Virus record (IMG/VR): IMGVR_UViG_3300042556_001421
Coordinates: 1 to 34,379 of that record
DNA: 34,379 bases
Origin: a virus
Reading direction: 5' to 3' (one strand)
A program made the translations under genes and the position numbers. The notes under the pieces are model-generated. The model had not been told where the DNA came from. It saw only the letters and a program-made list of their open reading frames with translations, and searched no databases. Within the stretch, counting starts at the first letter, position 1. Every line of letters starts with the position of its first letter. Below are positions 7,501 to 15,742 of the stretch, piece by piece.

Positions 7501-9202
7501 TAAAGTTATCCCACTCATAATCGGTTGAACCACTTGTATAATATTCTATATTTAAATCATCGGTATTAACTAATGAAGAACTCAAATATTCTCCTATTAA
7601 ATTAGAAGAAGACGATACGGACGCACTAAGTATTAAATCATCCAAAGATTCATACCCCGTTGACTTACCCATAACAAAATCAACATCCACACTAAAATTG
7701 GGGCCTTTAATTGGCGGACAATCTATTTCATCTTGTTGAGATAAAACTACCGTTTCAATTAATGGATTGGTTAATAATTTAGTAATCCAAAAAGTTGAAT
7801 TTTCTGTAATGTTTGCAGGAAGTGGTGTGTATAATTTTAATATCAAAGATTCAACTTCTTTGGTAACCACAGTATTTCCTAACTCATCGGTTTTTTTATC
7901 CGATAAAGTAAAATTATCTTCTTCCCACGATGAAACTATTATTTGTTCATCATTACCAAAGTTTGCAAGATGTGTTAGATATTTACTTTCTTTTTCTGGC
8001 TCTGAGAATTTTACATTTTCAACAAATGCATCAAATAGAGTCTTTTTAAGTATGTCTTCATCTAATCTTATACTTGATAATAATAATGATGTTTTTATTT
8101 CGTATTCATTACCAGCCAATTCAACTACACCACTTCTATTATATGGTTTTAAGATAATCGTTACATTATCACTGCCCTTCCATTTTGGAAACTTATTAGA
8201 TAACTCTTTTAAATTTATTTTAACTTTACCATTTGCAGGTAATGACTTAAATAATTGAATTCTACTTTTGTCCTTTGCAATTAAATCAATATCAACTGAA
8301 GAAACTGCAAATGAATTCCATTCCACATCATATTCCAAGTTTAAATCTGAAAATGAAGGAACATCTACGACATCAGGACATATAATTTGAGTAATTGATG
8401 GAAAATCATTTACACTATTAAAATTAACAATAATATCCGTTTTATTTCCTGTACCGTATGCATCACTATATGGAACTACTATTAGTTTTTTACTACCATA
8501 TACCCCTGCAAAATCTTTTTTAAATGATAAGTCAATAAATCCCTTAGTTGCAGGAACTCTTATTTTACTATCCGTATTTAAATAAAAATCAACAAAATCA
8601 GTATTGGATGAATTAAATGGTATATTAACTATTGTATCTAAATCGGAATCTTTTACATTATAATCATACTTTGTACTTGTAATAGATACGATTGGTTGTT
8701 CGGATAATATTGTTTTTTCCATTACAACCGAAACAGCAAATCCACCCGTTAATAATTCAGTAGCTGGTATTGATATAGATTTACCACCAATTGTCCACTT
8801 TGAAACATCTTTTGAATTTTTTTCTGCAACTTGTCTGTTTGCATAAAATATTTTCAAAATTTTATAATTACTCGGAAGTTTTTCTTCTACATAAATTCGT
8901 AAAGTTGAATTTGCAAGATTTGACTTTAATATATTTTTACCATCCGTATTATAATCAGCCAAACTTATGGTATCAGTAGATATAATAGTATCACCAGAAA
9001 CTATCTCATATTTTAATTTTAATAAATCACCAACTTCATTTTGTAAATTAGATGCAAATACAATTTCATAATTAACTAAATAGTCTGCACTCAATGGTTC
9101 ATCGGCTGTTTGTTCAACCGGTGGAAGTGGAACAAATCCAATCTGACCACCGGTATTTATACCACCATACCCTAATCCTATATCTTCTGTACTTTCTACC
9201 AT
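4571..9202 (-). CDS. Giant baseplate/tail structural protein with LamG-like domain (1543 aa)
   Basis: This is the largest gene in the window. Approximate layout: residues 1-520 are beta-rich, Ig-like segments; 600-830 are helical and include LPYLLKHKGTRRGIYAIMACYGIP-type sequence (about 795-820), reminiscent of P2 gpI-like tail proteins; 870-1040 look like a concanavalin/LamG-type sandwich (EFFIKPEYSGNF at the start, YVGSLDEFRLWSTPLDKERF near the end); 1150-1260 are helical; 1289-1364 hold four tandem 19-residue repeats; the rest is a variable tail. LamG-like folds bind glycans or proteins, so a role in host recognition or baseplate periphery is plausible. Position after gp6 could make it functionally equivalent to T4 gp7 (1032 aa), but I see no sequence proof. 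An ATATTTATA motif (9214-9221) precedes it by 11 bases. Confidence 0.75.
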   Translation of the reverse strand: MVESTEDIGLGYGGINTGGQIGFVPLPPVEQTADEPLSADYLVNYEIVFASNLQNEVGDLLKLKYEIVSGDTIISTDTISLADYNTDGKNILKSNLANSTLRIYVEEKLPSNYKILKIFYANRQVAEKNSKDVSKWTIGGKSISIPATELLTGGFAVSVVMEKTILSEQPIVSITSTKYDYNVKDSDLDTIVNIPFNSSNTDFVDFYLNTDSKIRVPATKGFIDLSFKKDFAGVYGSKKLIVVPYSDAYGTGNKTDIIVNFNSVNDFPSITQIICPDVVDVPSFSDLNLEYDVEWNSFAVSSVDIDLIAKDKSRIQLFKSLPANGKVKINLKELSNKFPKWKGSDNVTIILKPYNRSGVVELAGNEYEIKTSLLLSSIRLDEDILKKTLFDAFVENVKFSEPEKESKYLTHLANFGNDEQIIVSSWEEDNFTLSDKKTDELGNTVVTKEVESLILKLYTPLPANITENSTFWITKLLTNPLIETVVLSQQDEIDCPPIKGPNFSVDVDFVMGKSTGYESLDDLILSASVSSSSNLIGEYLSSSLVNTDDLNIEYYTSGSTDYEWDNFIHFSSAKERVENFVYKVQLIEVYENAIQNAQTASWSGTLQSTQEIQRQTLKKNQIINGFDGFEKFLYTPSEFTTDDSDSITWPYNGSIRLLSTNNIVKDNWYVNIINLAETHDINNPNYVLNNIPQYIVNNTENQSLLLFFSMIGQHFDNIYYYTKSIEKSRGLGYKSTNGISDKLLFDVLKSFNWDAKNLATDSQLWNYVFGLDSDGNAKETNPAKQRTHEVWRRIVNNLPYLLKHKGTRRGIYAIMACYGIPSSNLSILEFGGPEVTTTNKSKFEFDNITTALKFYGQNSGSIKLEWKNTERNRKPDTIEFFIKPEYSGNFTIVSGSGWGINVSGSTDSKYGKVIFNYSGSNAITSSLLPIFNDGFFGIEVSRNSGSISSSFELNVRQSEKERTIFQQSVSASVLNVSASWDGGNYIYIASGSGYVGSLDEFRLWSTPLDKERFYEHVSFPEMINGNHTSASTDDLYFRLDFEYPKNLATYTTLPNVDTNIYFENGLTRNDYETGTTASLYSMNTEPLLSASAIGFHPVTTYPYQFEAIDRTVVLEIPDVGSTRYSTNKVRFESQTLVSDLSYKNRATKKSFDQSPVDSNRVGLFFSPTKELNIDIAKSLGGLNLDNYIGDPADEYKSNYKRLDELRNYYFQRFDNRDIYAYINLIKLYEKSMFEDIKKMLPARVKATTGLLIEPHILERSKVARKRPIGDDYQEEVTIHYQDTTIMTSENNQYDALVNTDLSENVIAENNQYDSVVDANLSENLIADSYQYDSLIENTDTTITNAESYQREVNIDAGLDEPTITTEVELGIETYGQSAYETIGFGIYAQNGNAIRTYFDKDNRRVTERIRVQLITEEKERMVTKFAVTSSADGLGDPRGGYISDIQTYTETKLNIQPFSGSTVPNVQGNIIAVKPVSGYLPTHYRNTSDLTKGLQNSFFKGSKNTAATTLDGAPPVETFVSNPNTLTVNRTGRNTSEPILEVE
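5111..5338 (-). repeat. Four tandem 57-bp (19-aa) repeats inside the giant structural gene
   Basis: Units begin ENNQYDALV, ENNQYDSVV, DSYQYDSLI and ESYQREVNI. The first two are nearly identical (pattern ENNQYD-x-VV-x-LSENxIA); the third and fourth have drifted. They cover residues about 1289-1364. Confidence 0.85.
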
Positions 9203-9213
9203 TTATTGTTTTT

Positions 9214-9221
9214 TATAAATA
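9214..9221 (-). promoter_or_regulatory. Late-type motif, before the giant structural gene
   Basis: Coding strand TATTTATA within AAATATTTATAAAA, 11 bases before the ATG at 9202. Confidence 0.55.
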
Positions 9222-9226
9222 TTTTA

Positions 9227-10561
9227 TTATCTAATATTTTCCGCTCTACCTAATCCACTATCTACTCTTTCTCTAAAATCATTTGGGTTATCATCAATGG
9301 TACTTCCACCACCACCAAATCCACCTCCACCAAATCCACCCCCGCCACCGGTAGAACCACCAGTTCCACCACCACCCGGAGGAGGTGGAGGTGTATATCC
9401 ACAATTTGAAGAATTTGCTGCAATCAATGATTCATACGAACCACCACTACCATCTGCATATTTTCCATATTGGTCATATCCTTTACATAATGTTGAAAGT
9501 AATGTACCTTTTACAGGATAAGATATTCCTAAATTAGAATCATCAAAAACTGCAACTGAACCTGTTGGTGAATAAACATTTACTTTGGTTTCTGTGAATG
9601 TCGAAAACGATTCTAAATTGTTTTGTATTTGTTTTCTTAATTCTGTAATTGCAAATTCTTTTGGTAATTGTTTTACTTCAACACTTCTTCTTTTCAATGC
9701 TTTTGAATTAATGTCAATACAATTATTTAAAATCTTTTGAATTTCAGTTAACATCACATTGTAATCATATACTTCAAAATCATCAAATCTAGTTTCAGAT
9801 TGTTTTCCAAAAGTAGATTCACCAACATTATAATATTTGTTAGTTAAATAGTATTGGACAGATAGTTTGAAATCTTCAAATATTTTTGTTCTAAAAGTAT
9901 CAAATTTAGTTAATCCAAAGTCTTTTCTTAAAATTGCAAAAAAATCTTTACCAAATTTAGTTTCTAAGTATGAATCTATTTTATTTAAAAAAGAATTTTC
10001 ATATGCATTTAAAGAATCTAATATAGAAGTTTTATAATATAAAAAATCTTTATTTAAACTTTTAAGATTTTTAAATTCCGTATTAGTTATTTTATTAATA
10101 CCTTCATTTTTTGTTTTTAAAGGTAAAATTCTAATTTCTTCTCTAGATGGTGATACTTCTTGTATCCAAACTCTCGTCAATTCATTATCACTACCTACTT
10201 TTTGTCTTACAAAATTTATATTAACTTTAAGAATACCATTTGTAAATCCTAAATCATTTAATAGTTTTTCAATATTAATTGCAAGTTCCTTTTGACCCTG
10301 TTTGTTTGTAATATTATAAAGATAATTTTGAATGTCACCCTTTTTAATATATGCAACATTATTTCCAGACTTTTGTGGTAATAGATTGTTATTAATATCA
10401 TAAACCGATACTTCCATAACATCATATTTACCCACTCCGAAATCAGATTTCTCTATTTCATTTTTGGATAATATAAATAAATCCTTATCATCAATAAACC
10501 TTCCTTCGTTTGTTGAATTATTATTGATTGAATCAATATTTGTATATTTTGTAATACTCAT
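9227..10561 (-). CDS. Structural protein with poly-Pro/poly-Gly C-terminal linker (444 aa)
   Basis: Residues 1-390 are mixed alpha/beta, hydrophilic and without recognised motifs. After about residue 393 comes a run of prolines, then a flexible Gly/Ser stretch with repeated GGGGFGGGG units, then an acidic/basic tail (DDNPNDFRERVDSGLGRAENIR region). Such linkers are common in phage tail proteins that join a baseplate-binding domain to a mobile tip. Two cysteines flank the region before the proline run (STLCKGYDQYG and NSSNCGYT). The gene sits between the coiled-coil 366-aa protein and the giant protein, with a 6-base gap upstream, so it belongs to the baseplate operon. I do not recognise a T4 homologue. 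Confidence 0.7.
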   Translation of the reverse strand: MSITKYTNIDSINNNSTNEGRFIDDKDLFILSKNEIEKSDFGVGKYDVMEVSVYDINNNLLPQKSGNNVAYIKKGDIQNYLYNITNKQGQKELAINIEKLLNDLGFTNGILKVNINFVRQKVGSDNELTRVWIQEVSPSREEIRILPLKTKNEGINKITNTEFKNLKSLNKDFLYYKTSILDSLNAYENSFLNKIDSYLETKFGKDFFAILRKDFGLTKFDTFRTKIFEDFKLSVQYYLTNKYYNVGESTFGKQSETRFDDFEVYDYNVMLTEIQKILNNCIDINSKALKRRSVEVKQLPKEFAITELRKQIQNNLESFSTFTETKVNVYSPTGSVAVFDDSNLGISYPVKGTLLSTLCKGYDQYGKYADGSGGSYESLIAANSSNCGYTPPPPPGGGGTGGSTGGGGGFGGGGFGGGGSTIDDNPNDFRERVDSGLGRAENIR

Positions 10562-10567
10562 AATTTA

Positions 10568-11668
10568 TTAGTATGATTTAGGATGTGCAATCTTTAATTC
10601 TGTTTTAAATGATTTAGTTTCCGATGTACCATCCGCTCTATCTACCGTTATAGTAAGTGCAGCTCTATAAAAAACCGTATTATCTCTCTTACCATAACTT
10701 GTGCCTTCCGGTGTAGCCACAAACTCAATTTCTTCTGTTGCACCTGGAGATATTTGGAAATTTGATTTAGGAATTCTAAACCATTTTTGATTATTATCCC
10801 ATGTTGCATTTATCTTAATGGTTACCGGTTCCAAATCGTTATTAATTATTTTTAAATTCTTACCATTAATCCACTCTTTTGCATCATCTCTCGCGTTTTT
10901 AATTTTATAAGACATTACCGGGTCAGTTGCAGAACCTTTAGGTGTAAAGTTTGTAGTTACTATTTTATTAATAATAGTACCACCTTGCCCCTGTGCGGTT
11001 GCTTCTAAATCTTTTTGTTGTCTTACAGCACCCAATTGAGCTTGCAAACCTTCGATGATTGCATTTAATGAATTTATTTGTTGAATTAATGCTTCAATCT
11101 GTGCTTTAAATCCTGTCTTTTGTGATTGTAGAGATGCTCTCAAAATACTTTCATCAACCGACTTTTGTAATGATGTAGAAATTTGACTAGCAAAATCTTC
11201 TATTGTTGCATTTAAAGTTTCAATTTGATTAACTAATAAATCATTAGTTTGTTCAATACTTAATCTATTATTTATTTCAGTTTGAACTTGTGATTCCAAT
11301 GTAGATATTCTCGAATTAAGAACTACTATATCTCCATTTAATTTTGTAACCACCTTTCTCAAATCTTCATTTTCTAGAACTTTTTCGTTATATACCGGTC
11401 TTGGTACTAAATCCAAATTTGTATTTGGTATGTTTGGTAACAATTCTTTAACTTCAGTATCTACAGCTTTTATCAATTCATCGGTATCGTATTTATCTTT
11501 TGTTAAACCCTTAAATATCAATGAAGATGCAACATTTGTATTATCTACAACATTAACACCATATTCGTTTCTATTAATTGCAGCTGAACCGGATACATTT
11601 AAAATTGACTCTATTTGTTTATCTTTTTCTTGTTGTAACTTTATCGATATTGCCTCTAAATTAGTCAT
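10568..11668 (-). CDS. Coiled-coil structural protein with C-terminal beta-sandwich (366 aa)
   Basis: Residues about 105-215 form a long coiled coil with regular hydrophobic spacing (for example LNGDIVVLNSRISTLESQVQ and the later IEALIQQINSLNAIIEGLQ). The C-terminal ~120 residues look like an Ig-like sandwich (KNLKIINNDLEPVTIKINATW ... SPGATEEIEFVA ... FYRAALTITVDRADG). This architecture of a trimeric-looking stalk followed by a globular head fits a short fibre or a baseplate peripheral protein. It is co-transcribed with its neighbours: the ATG follows the upstream stop by 4 bases and its own stop is followed by the next ATG after 6. No enzymatic motif is visible. Confidence 0.7.
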   Translation of the reverse strand: MTNLEAISIKLQQEKDKQIESILNVSGSAAINRNEYGVNVVDNTNVASSLIFKGLTKDKYDTDELIKAVDTEVKELLPNIPNTNLDLVPRPVYNEKVLENEDLRKVVTKLNGDIVVLNSRISTLESQVQTEINNRLSIEQTNDLLVNQIETLNATIEDFASQISTSLQKSVDESILRASLQSQKTGFKAQIEALIQQINSLNAIIEGLQAQLGAVRQQKDLEATAQGQGGTIINKIVTTNFTPKGSATDPVMSYKIKNARDDAKEWINGKNLKIINNDLEPVTIKINATWDNNQKWFRIPKSNFQISPGATEEIEFVATPEGTSYGKRDNTVFYRAALTITVDRADGTSETKSFKTELKIAHPKSY

Positions 11669-11672
11669 TTAC

Positions 11673-12734
11673 TTAAACTATTTCAAATATTAATTTATCA
11701 TCTATAATTGTAGATATACCACCTTCATCTATTTTTAATTTCAAAAGATAAGTTCTATTAATTGGTAATGTATTTAAATCCATTATAAAATAATTAGAAA
11801 TAGAATCACAACTAATTTTAGTATATTCACCAAATGGAAATATTATTTCATTTGTTTTATAATCTTCAATTTGATAATAAGTAGTACGTGGTAAATATTT
11901 TGTTTGGTCATATGCAAAAGTCCTTCCAAATGTTTTCAATGGAAACATATCTCTACCTTTAATTCTAACTTTTACTTTTTGATTTTGTGGATATTCTCTT
12001 TTTAAATTTTCAATAACTATTTTATAATCATCTTCAGCTGAACCCATAACTGGTGTTAAACTTCCTGTTATGAACAAACTATCATCCCAAACTATTTCTA
12101 ATTTTGGTTCATATATTGTATTAGTTTCTTTTGAAAAGAATTTTAACAAACCATAATCCAAATCATCGTTCTCATTTTCTAAACCATGATGAATGATTAT
12201 ACCATTATTTGGTAATGAACCACTAACCCATAAATTGATTATACTGGTTACATCCATTCTAATATCATCGGGTTCATAATTAAATGATTGAGATGTCGAA
12301 CCACTTAAATACCAAGTACCACCTTCTGCGTTTGCCGAACCTGTTGTTCCAGATGTAAACTCAGCAGTTCCAGCAATTACATTATCTTGCCAACTATCTA
12401 TTCCATTTCTATATTTCCAACTTACACCATCCGATGTTATGTTATCAAATTTAGTACCCGTACCCATTGTCCAACTTTGAGAAACGGCATTTGCATATAT
12501 CGTATACTCCAATGGAATTTCTTCAGAATTTGCAGATTTTAAATTTAAGAAGGCCTTCCAACCACTTCCTGTTTCTAAGTTTGACACATCAAATTTAATT
12601 AAAGTTCTTGTTATGTCTTTTGTAGAACCATAATAAAGTTTACCTACTTCTAATATTTCATCCCTACCAGTATTTTGGTCAGGTTGTTGTAGATATACAC
12701 TCGCGTCGTATGATGATGTATAAAATTTATGCAT
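11673..12734 (-). CDS. Structural protein with DNRLRE-like domain (353 aa)
   Basis: The first ~210 residues resemble the DNRLRE/CBM96-type beta-sandwich: a start with a repeated-strand Asp/Tyr pattern (ASVYLQQPDQNTGRDEILEV), then RTLIKFDVSNL, YTIYANAVSQSWTMGTGT, MDVTSIINLWVSG and a closing strand ending EPKLEIVW. In cellular proteins this domain occurs in extracellular, often carbohydrate-related proteins. The C-terminal third (from about residue 225) is a separate beta-rich domain. The stop of gp6 overlaps the ATG by one base (12734), so the two are translationally coupled and made in the same complex context. A role as a baseplate peripheral or fibre-attachment protein is an inference from position. 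Confidence 0.7.
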   Translation of the reverse strand: MHKFYTSSYDASVYLQQPDQNTGRDEILEVGKLYYGSTKDITRTLIKFDVSNLETGSGWKAFLNLKSANSEEIPLEYTIYANAVSQSWTMGTGTKFDNITSDGVSWKYRNGIDSWQDNVIAGTAEFTSGTTGSANAEGGTWYLSGSTSQSFNYEPDDIRMDVTSIINLWVSGSLPNNGIIIHHGLENENDDLDYGLLKFFSKETNTIYEPKLEIVWDDSLFITGSLTPVMGSAEDDYKIVIENLKREYPQNQKVKVRIKGRDMFPLKTFGRTFAYDQTKYLPRTTYYQIEDYKTNEIIFPFGEYTKISCDSISNYFIMDLNTLPINRTYLLKLKIDEGGISTIIDDKLIFEIV

Positions 12735-14752
12735 TATAAAGCCCTCCCTTTGATGTCTTTGTTAGGATATTTTACTTCGAAAACACATGGGTCTAAAGAT
12801 GGGTAAACAATTTTACCTTTAGTTGCGTCTTCTATATTATATCTATTTGTTGAATAATTTCCGTCACCACCACATAAATTTGAAATCTTAACAGATGGTA
12901 CACTCATAACTCCTTCTATATTTGCCAATATTAATTCTATTTCTGAAATATTAATTGGTTTATTAAATGTCCAGTTGTCGATTTCAAAATATCTTTGAAC
13001 TTCTGCCAAACAATTTGTAAGAACTTCTCTTTTATTATAATTTGAATAAGTTATAATTTCAAAATCTACCCCAATGTTTACTATAAATCCATTTATGATG
13101 TTTACACCATCGGTTAACATTCTATATTCACCTAAATAAGTTTTTAAATTTTGTTTAACCGCTTCGTTTAAGTTTGTTAATTTTTTATTTTGGTCATAAC
13201 CCAAAACATACATATTAATTGCAAATGGATTGTTTACTTCACTAATTGATGTTTTCTTTTGAGTAAGATATTTAACCAATTCTTTTTGAATATCCTGTTT
13301 TGACAAACCTTTGATGGATTCTACTAAATTTGTAAATTCGGTAATATTTTTAGGGTTAGCTAAAATCGATGAAGGACTATTATTGTCTATTTCACCATCC
13401 GGACTTACATATACTTTTGCAACACTACCATATCTTTCCGGCATTGACATCGCTCTTACTATATAGTCTTGTCTTGTTACTGCTCTATTTTGTGAACCAA
13501 ATGTGGCCAATGCGTTTTGTCTAATTTCTTCAATTGATTCCGAATCTCTACCTCCCGTTGCGGCTTCTAAGTTTTCAACTGCTACGGATAATTTTATATC
13601 ATTGTATGCTGCCAATTTATCATCCGGAATAGATAACAAATCATCTTCAAATTCTATTAATCTAATTGTTGTTAAATCTTTTTGATTTATATTTGAATTA
13701 ACACCTCCTCCTACTAAATATTTAATAGTTAATGAAGTATTGATTGGTGCAATTCCAAATGTATTTGTTTTTAAGAAATTAGATGGGTCAATTCCATCAT
13801 TCAATCTATTAACCGAATTGGCCAATCCTAATCCAACATTTTTTGGATTTGGTAAAATAATTCCATCATCCAATCTAACATCACCACTTCCAAATTGTAA
13901 ATCCATTGTATTATCCGAATTTACCTTTACACTAAATCGATGTGGAACTTTTTTAATTTCTAAAATATATGGTACTACTGAAGATGATATACTTAAATTT
14001 CCACCATTTTCTTCTGTATTTGGTTTTTCTATAAAAACACTTTCTTGTGCCAAATACGGAACCTCATACCATTTGGTATTACCACCATCGGATGTTACTG
14101 ATGTGATTTGTATTATGTTAGTATCGGAAAGAGTTACATTAGGGTAATCCGTATCATCACCAAATGCAATAACCGTTGAAACTTCTTCTGCAGATATTGC
14201 CTTTACTTTTTTACTTACTAAATATCTAGTCGGTACTCCATCTATTCCTCTTTCATAAACCTCAATCTCTCTTCCAACCGGTGATGAAAAGTCAACCGCA
14301 TCAACGGTTCTAAAGATAATAGATGCATTCGTAGTTGATTCGACCTCCATACCATCTTTAATTCTTAAATAAAAACTTTCATCTGGTCCATTATTTACAC
14401 CAATACCTGTTCCTGGTAATAATTGGTATACAGTTAATTCCGTAACCGCAGGTGATGTAACTTTTGGTTTATATCCCATCTGTTGTGCCAATGCCATAAC
14501 ATTTTTCCTTTCAGTTGCATGTGACAACATAGATTCTTTTAGTTGTACATCCTGATAAAATGATAACATATCACCTATGGCAGCTGCCTGGTCAATGAAT
14601 ATGCTACCAGGAGAAGCTTCTGAAAAATCGGCATACTGATTTGGAAAGTAGGTCTTAGTAAAATCTACTAGATTTTGTTTTAATGTTGCAAAGTCTTTAC
14701 CAACATATGATAATTCCTTAGTTCCTATATTATTTAAAGGTTTAATAGCCAT
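12734..14752 (-). CDS. 6: Baseplate wedge protein, gp6-like
   Basis: This 672-aa protein matches T4 gp6 (660 aa) in size and in N-terminal pattern: an opening LSYVGKDFATLKQNLVDFTK, then ASPGSIFIDQAAAIGDMLSFYQD and ERKNVMALAQQMGYKP. These are typical of gp6/gpJ-like baseplate wedge proteins, which form the inner ring of the baseplate and switch conformation on contraction. The middle contains the gpJ-like segment RAVTRQDYIVRAMSMPERYG. It sits directly after gp25, as gp6 and gp25 form a heterotrimeric wedge core with gp53/gp7 in T4. The start ATG at 14752 lies 2 bases after the gp25 stop. The family assignment is firm; contacts in this phage are inferred. Confidence 0.9.
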   Translation of the reverse strand: MAIKPLNNIGTKELSYVGKDFATLKQNLVDFTKTYFPNQYADFSEASPGSIFIDQAAAIGDMLSFYQDVQLKESMLSHATERKNVMALAQQMGYKPKVTSPAVTELTVYQLLPGTGIGVNNGPDESFYLRIKDGMEVESTTNASIIFRTVDAVDFSSPVGREIEVYERGIDGVPTRYLVSKKVKAISAEEVSTVIAFGDDTDYPNVTLSDTNIIQITSVTSDGGNTKWYEVPYLAQESVFIEKPNTEENGGNLSISSSVVPYILEIKKVPHRFSVKVNSDNTMDLQFGSGDVRLDDGIILPNPKNVGLGLANSVNRLNDGIDPSNFLKTNTFGIAPINTSLTIKYLVGGGVNSNINQKDLTTIRLIEFEDDLLSIPDDKLAAYNDIKLSVAVENLEAATGGRDSESIEEIRQNALATFGSQNRAVTRQDYIVRAMSMPERYGSVAKVYVSPDGEIDNNSPSSILANPKNITEFTNLVESIKGLSKQDIQKELVKYLTQKKTSISEVNNPFAINMYVLGYDQNKKLTNLNEAVKQNLKTYLGEYRMLTDGVNIINGFIVNIGVDFEIITYSNYNKREVLTNCLAEVQRYFEIDNWTFNKPINISEIELILANIEGVMSVPSVKISNLCGGDGNYSTNRYNIEDATKGKIVYPSLDPCVFEVKYPNKDIKGRAL

Positions 14753-14754
14753 TA

Positions 14755-15192
14755 TTAATTATTTACATTTATTTGAAGTGTATCTGATAAATTTGGATTT
14801 GATGTCAATGAAAATTTTATATCTAAAAATAGTTTATTATTGTCAATATCAACATCATCATAATCAAATACTATTTCGTTTATCGTTATATATGGCATCC
14901 AAATTGAAACCGCCTCTAATATTACACTTTCAATTTTATTTTCAATTAATTCTCCATCAATTTGTTCAAATATTAATTTCCATATATCACACCCAAATTC
15001 TGGTTCCATAATTCTTTCACCTTTGTGAGTTAGAATTAAGTTTTTTAAAGAATCTTTGGCTTGAGTTAATGTAGTATAATTAACAGCAAAAATACCATTG
15101 GAATCCGATGTCCTATTTACACCAATTCCTAATACTTTATAATTATTTTGTGTTAAGTCAGTAACATTAACTTTACCAAGTTCTATTGCCAT
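14755..15192 (-). CDS. 25: Baseplate wedge protein, gp25-like
   Basis: The 145-aa product has the gpW/gp25 family signature: LILTHKGERIMEPEFGCDIW at residues about 52-71, then IFEQID and an amphipathic helix, ending in a beta strand pair (LFLDIKFSLTSN ... LQINVNN). T4 gp25 has 132 residues. The protein joins gp6 in the wedge core next to the sheath-initiation site; the old lysozyme label for this family does not reflect a proven activity in T4. The ATG at 15192 follows the preceding stop by 3 bases, so it is in the same operon as the 166-aa gene. There is no Shine-Dalgarno site, only AAAAGATTTTAATAA before the ATG. Confidence 0.93.
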   Translation of the reverse strand: MAIELGKVNVTDLTQNNYKVLGIGVNRTSDSNGIFAVNYTTLTQAKDSLKNLILTHKGERIMEPEFGCDIWKLIFEQIDGELIENKIESVILEAVSIWMPYITINEIVFDYDDVDIDNNKLFLDIKFSLTSNPNLSDTLQINVNN

Positions 15193-15195
15193 TTA

Positions 15196-15696
15196 TTAAA
15201 ATCTTTTAACTAATTCTCTATAATCTCTCGTCAATGCTTTTATCGTAGCATCTTGTAGTCCATCACCAGTTGATTCAAAATTTGGAACATTAGATGGTAC
15301 ATTTACCTCTCTAAAATCCATTGTTTCCCACTCACTTTCATCAACTCTTAATTCTGGTTTAATCATATCTAACACACTACCCACTGCCTGTGCACCTTCC
15401 TTTCTTTGTTCTGCAGTAAATGGTTGAGTCATATTTAAAATCTCATTTATCATCGGGTCTTTTGAAAACTCCTTTGCAGGTCTTTGAACGGGTTGTTCGT
15501 ATACAGGTTGCTGTCTTTTAACCGGTGTAGGAGTAACTTCCGTCATCTCTCTTAATGATGGAGTAGATGGTTTCTTTTGTGAGTTTAATGTAACTGCACC
15601 AGATTTGATAAGCTTTGTTAATTCTTCTTTAACTTGTTGCTTAACTTCGTTTTTAACAACTTCTTTAATTAAAGTTAGTAAAATTTCTGATTTCAT
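15196..15696 (-). CDS. Hypothetical protein upstream of gp25 (166 aa)
   Basis: I do not recognise a named family. The first ~30 residues form a strongly amphipathic charged helix (EILLTLIKEVVKNEVKQQVK), followed by a Pro/Gln-rich linker (residues about 40-75) and a more ordered region with DPMINEILNMTQPFTAEQR. It ends in a short helix. This look of a helix, a flexible linker and a binding segment suits a scaffold or adaptor in baseplate assembly. An AT-rich motif AATATTTATT (15721-15730 region), a one-base variant of the late motif, lies about 24 bases upstream of the ATG, and the gene probably opens the transcript containing gp25 and gp6. Confidence 0.65.
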   Translation of the reverse strand: MKSEILLTLIKEVVKNEVKQQVKEELTKLIKSGAVTLNSQKKPSTPSLREMTEVTPTPVKRQQPVYEQPVQRPAKEFSKDPMINEILNMTQPFTAEQRKEGAQAVGSVLDMIKPELRVDESEWETMDFREVNVPSNVPNFESTGDGLQDATIKALTRDYRELVKRF

Positions 15697-15720
15697 AATA
15701 ATTGTTTATGTATGTTTAGT

Positions 15721-15728
15721 AATAAATA
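15721..15728 (-). promoter_or_regulatory. Late-type motif variant, before the 166-aa/gp25/gp6 operon
   Basis: Coding strand TATTTATT within AAATATTTATTACT, one base different from the others, 24 bases before the ATG at 15696. Confidence 0.4.
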
Positions 15729-15742
15729 TTTGATTTAATAAT

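Noticed and set aside
7767-8258. Plus-strand frame of 163 codons
   Set aside because: Lies inside the giant structural gene in antisense, with no recognisable motif; AT-rich codon use makes such shadows common.
9297-9521. Plus-strand frame rich in proline (74 codons)
   Set aside because: It is the antisense reading of the Gly-rich linker of the structural gene at 9227-10561; no promoter or neighbouring plus-strand gene.
10470-10485. TATAAATA on the plus strand within the 444-aa gene
   Set aside because: Inside a coding region, not near a start codon; expected by chance in AT-rich DNA.
13740-14147. Plus-strand frame of 135 codons
   Set aside because: Antisense of the well supported gp6 gene.
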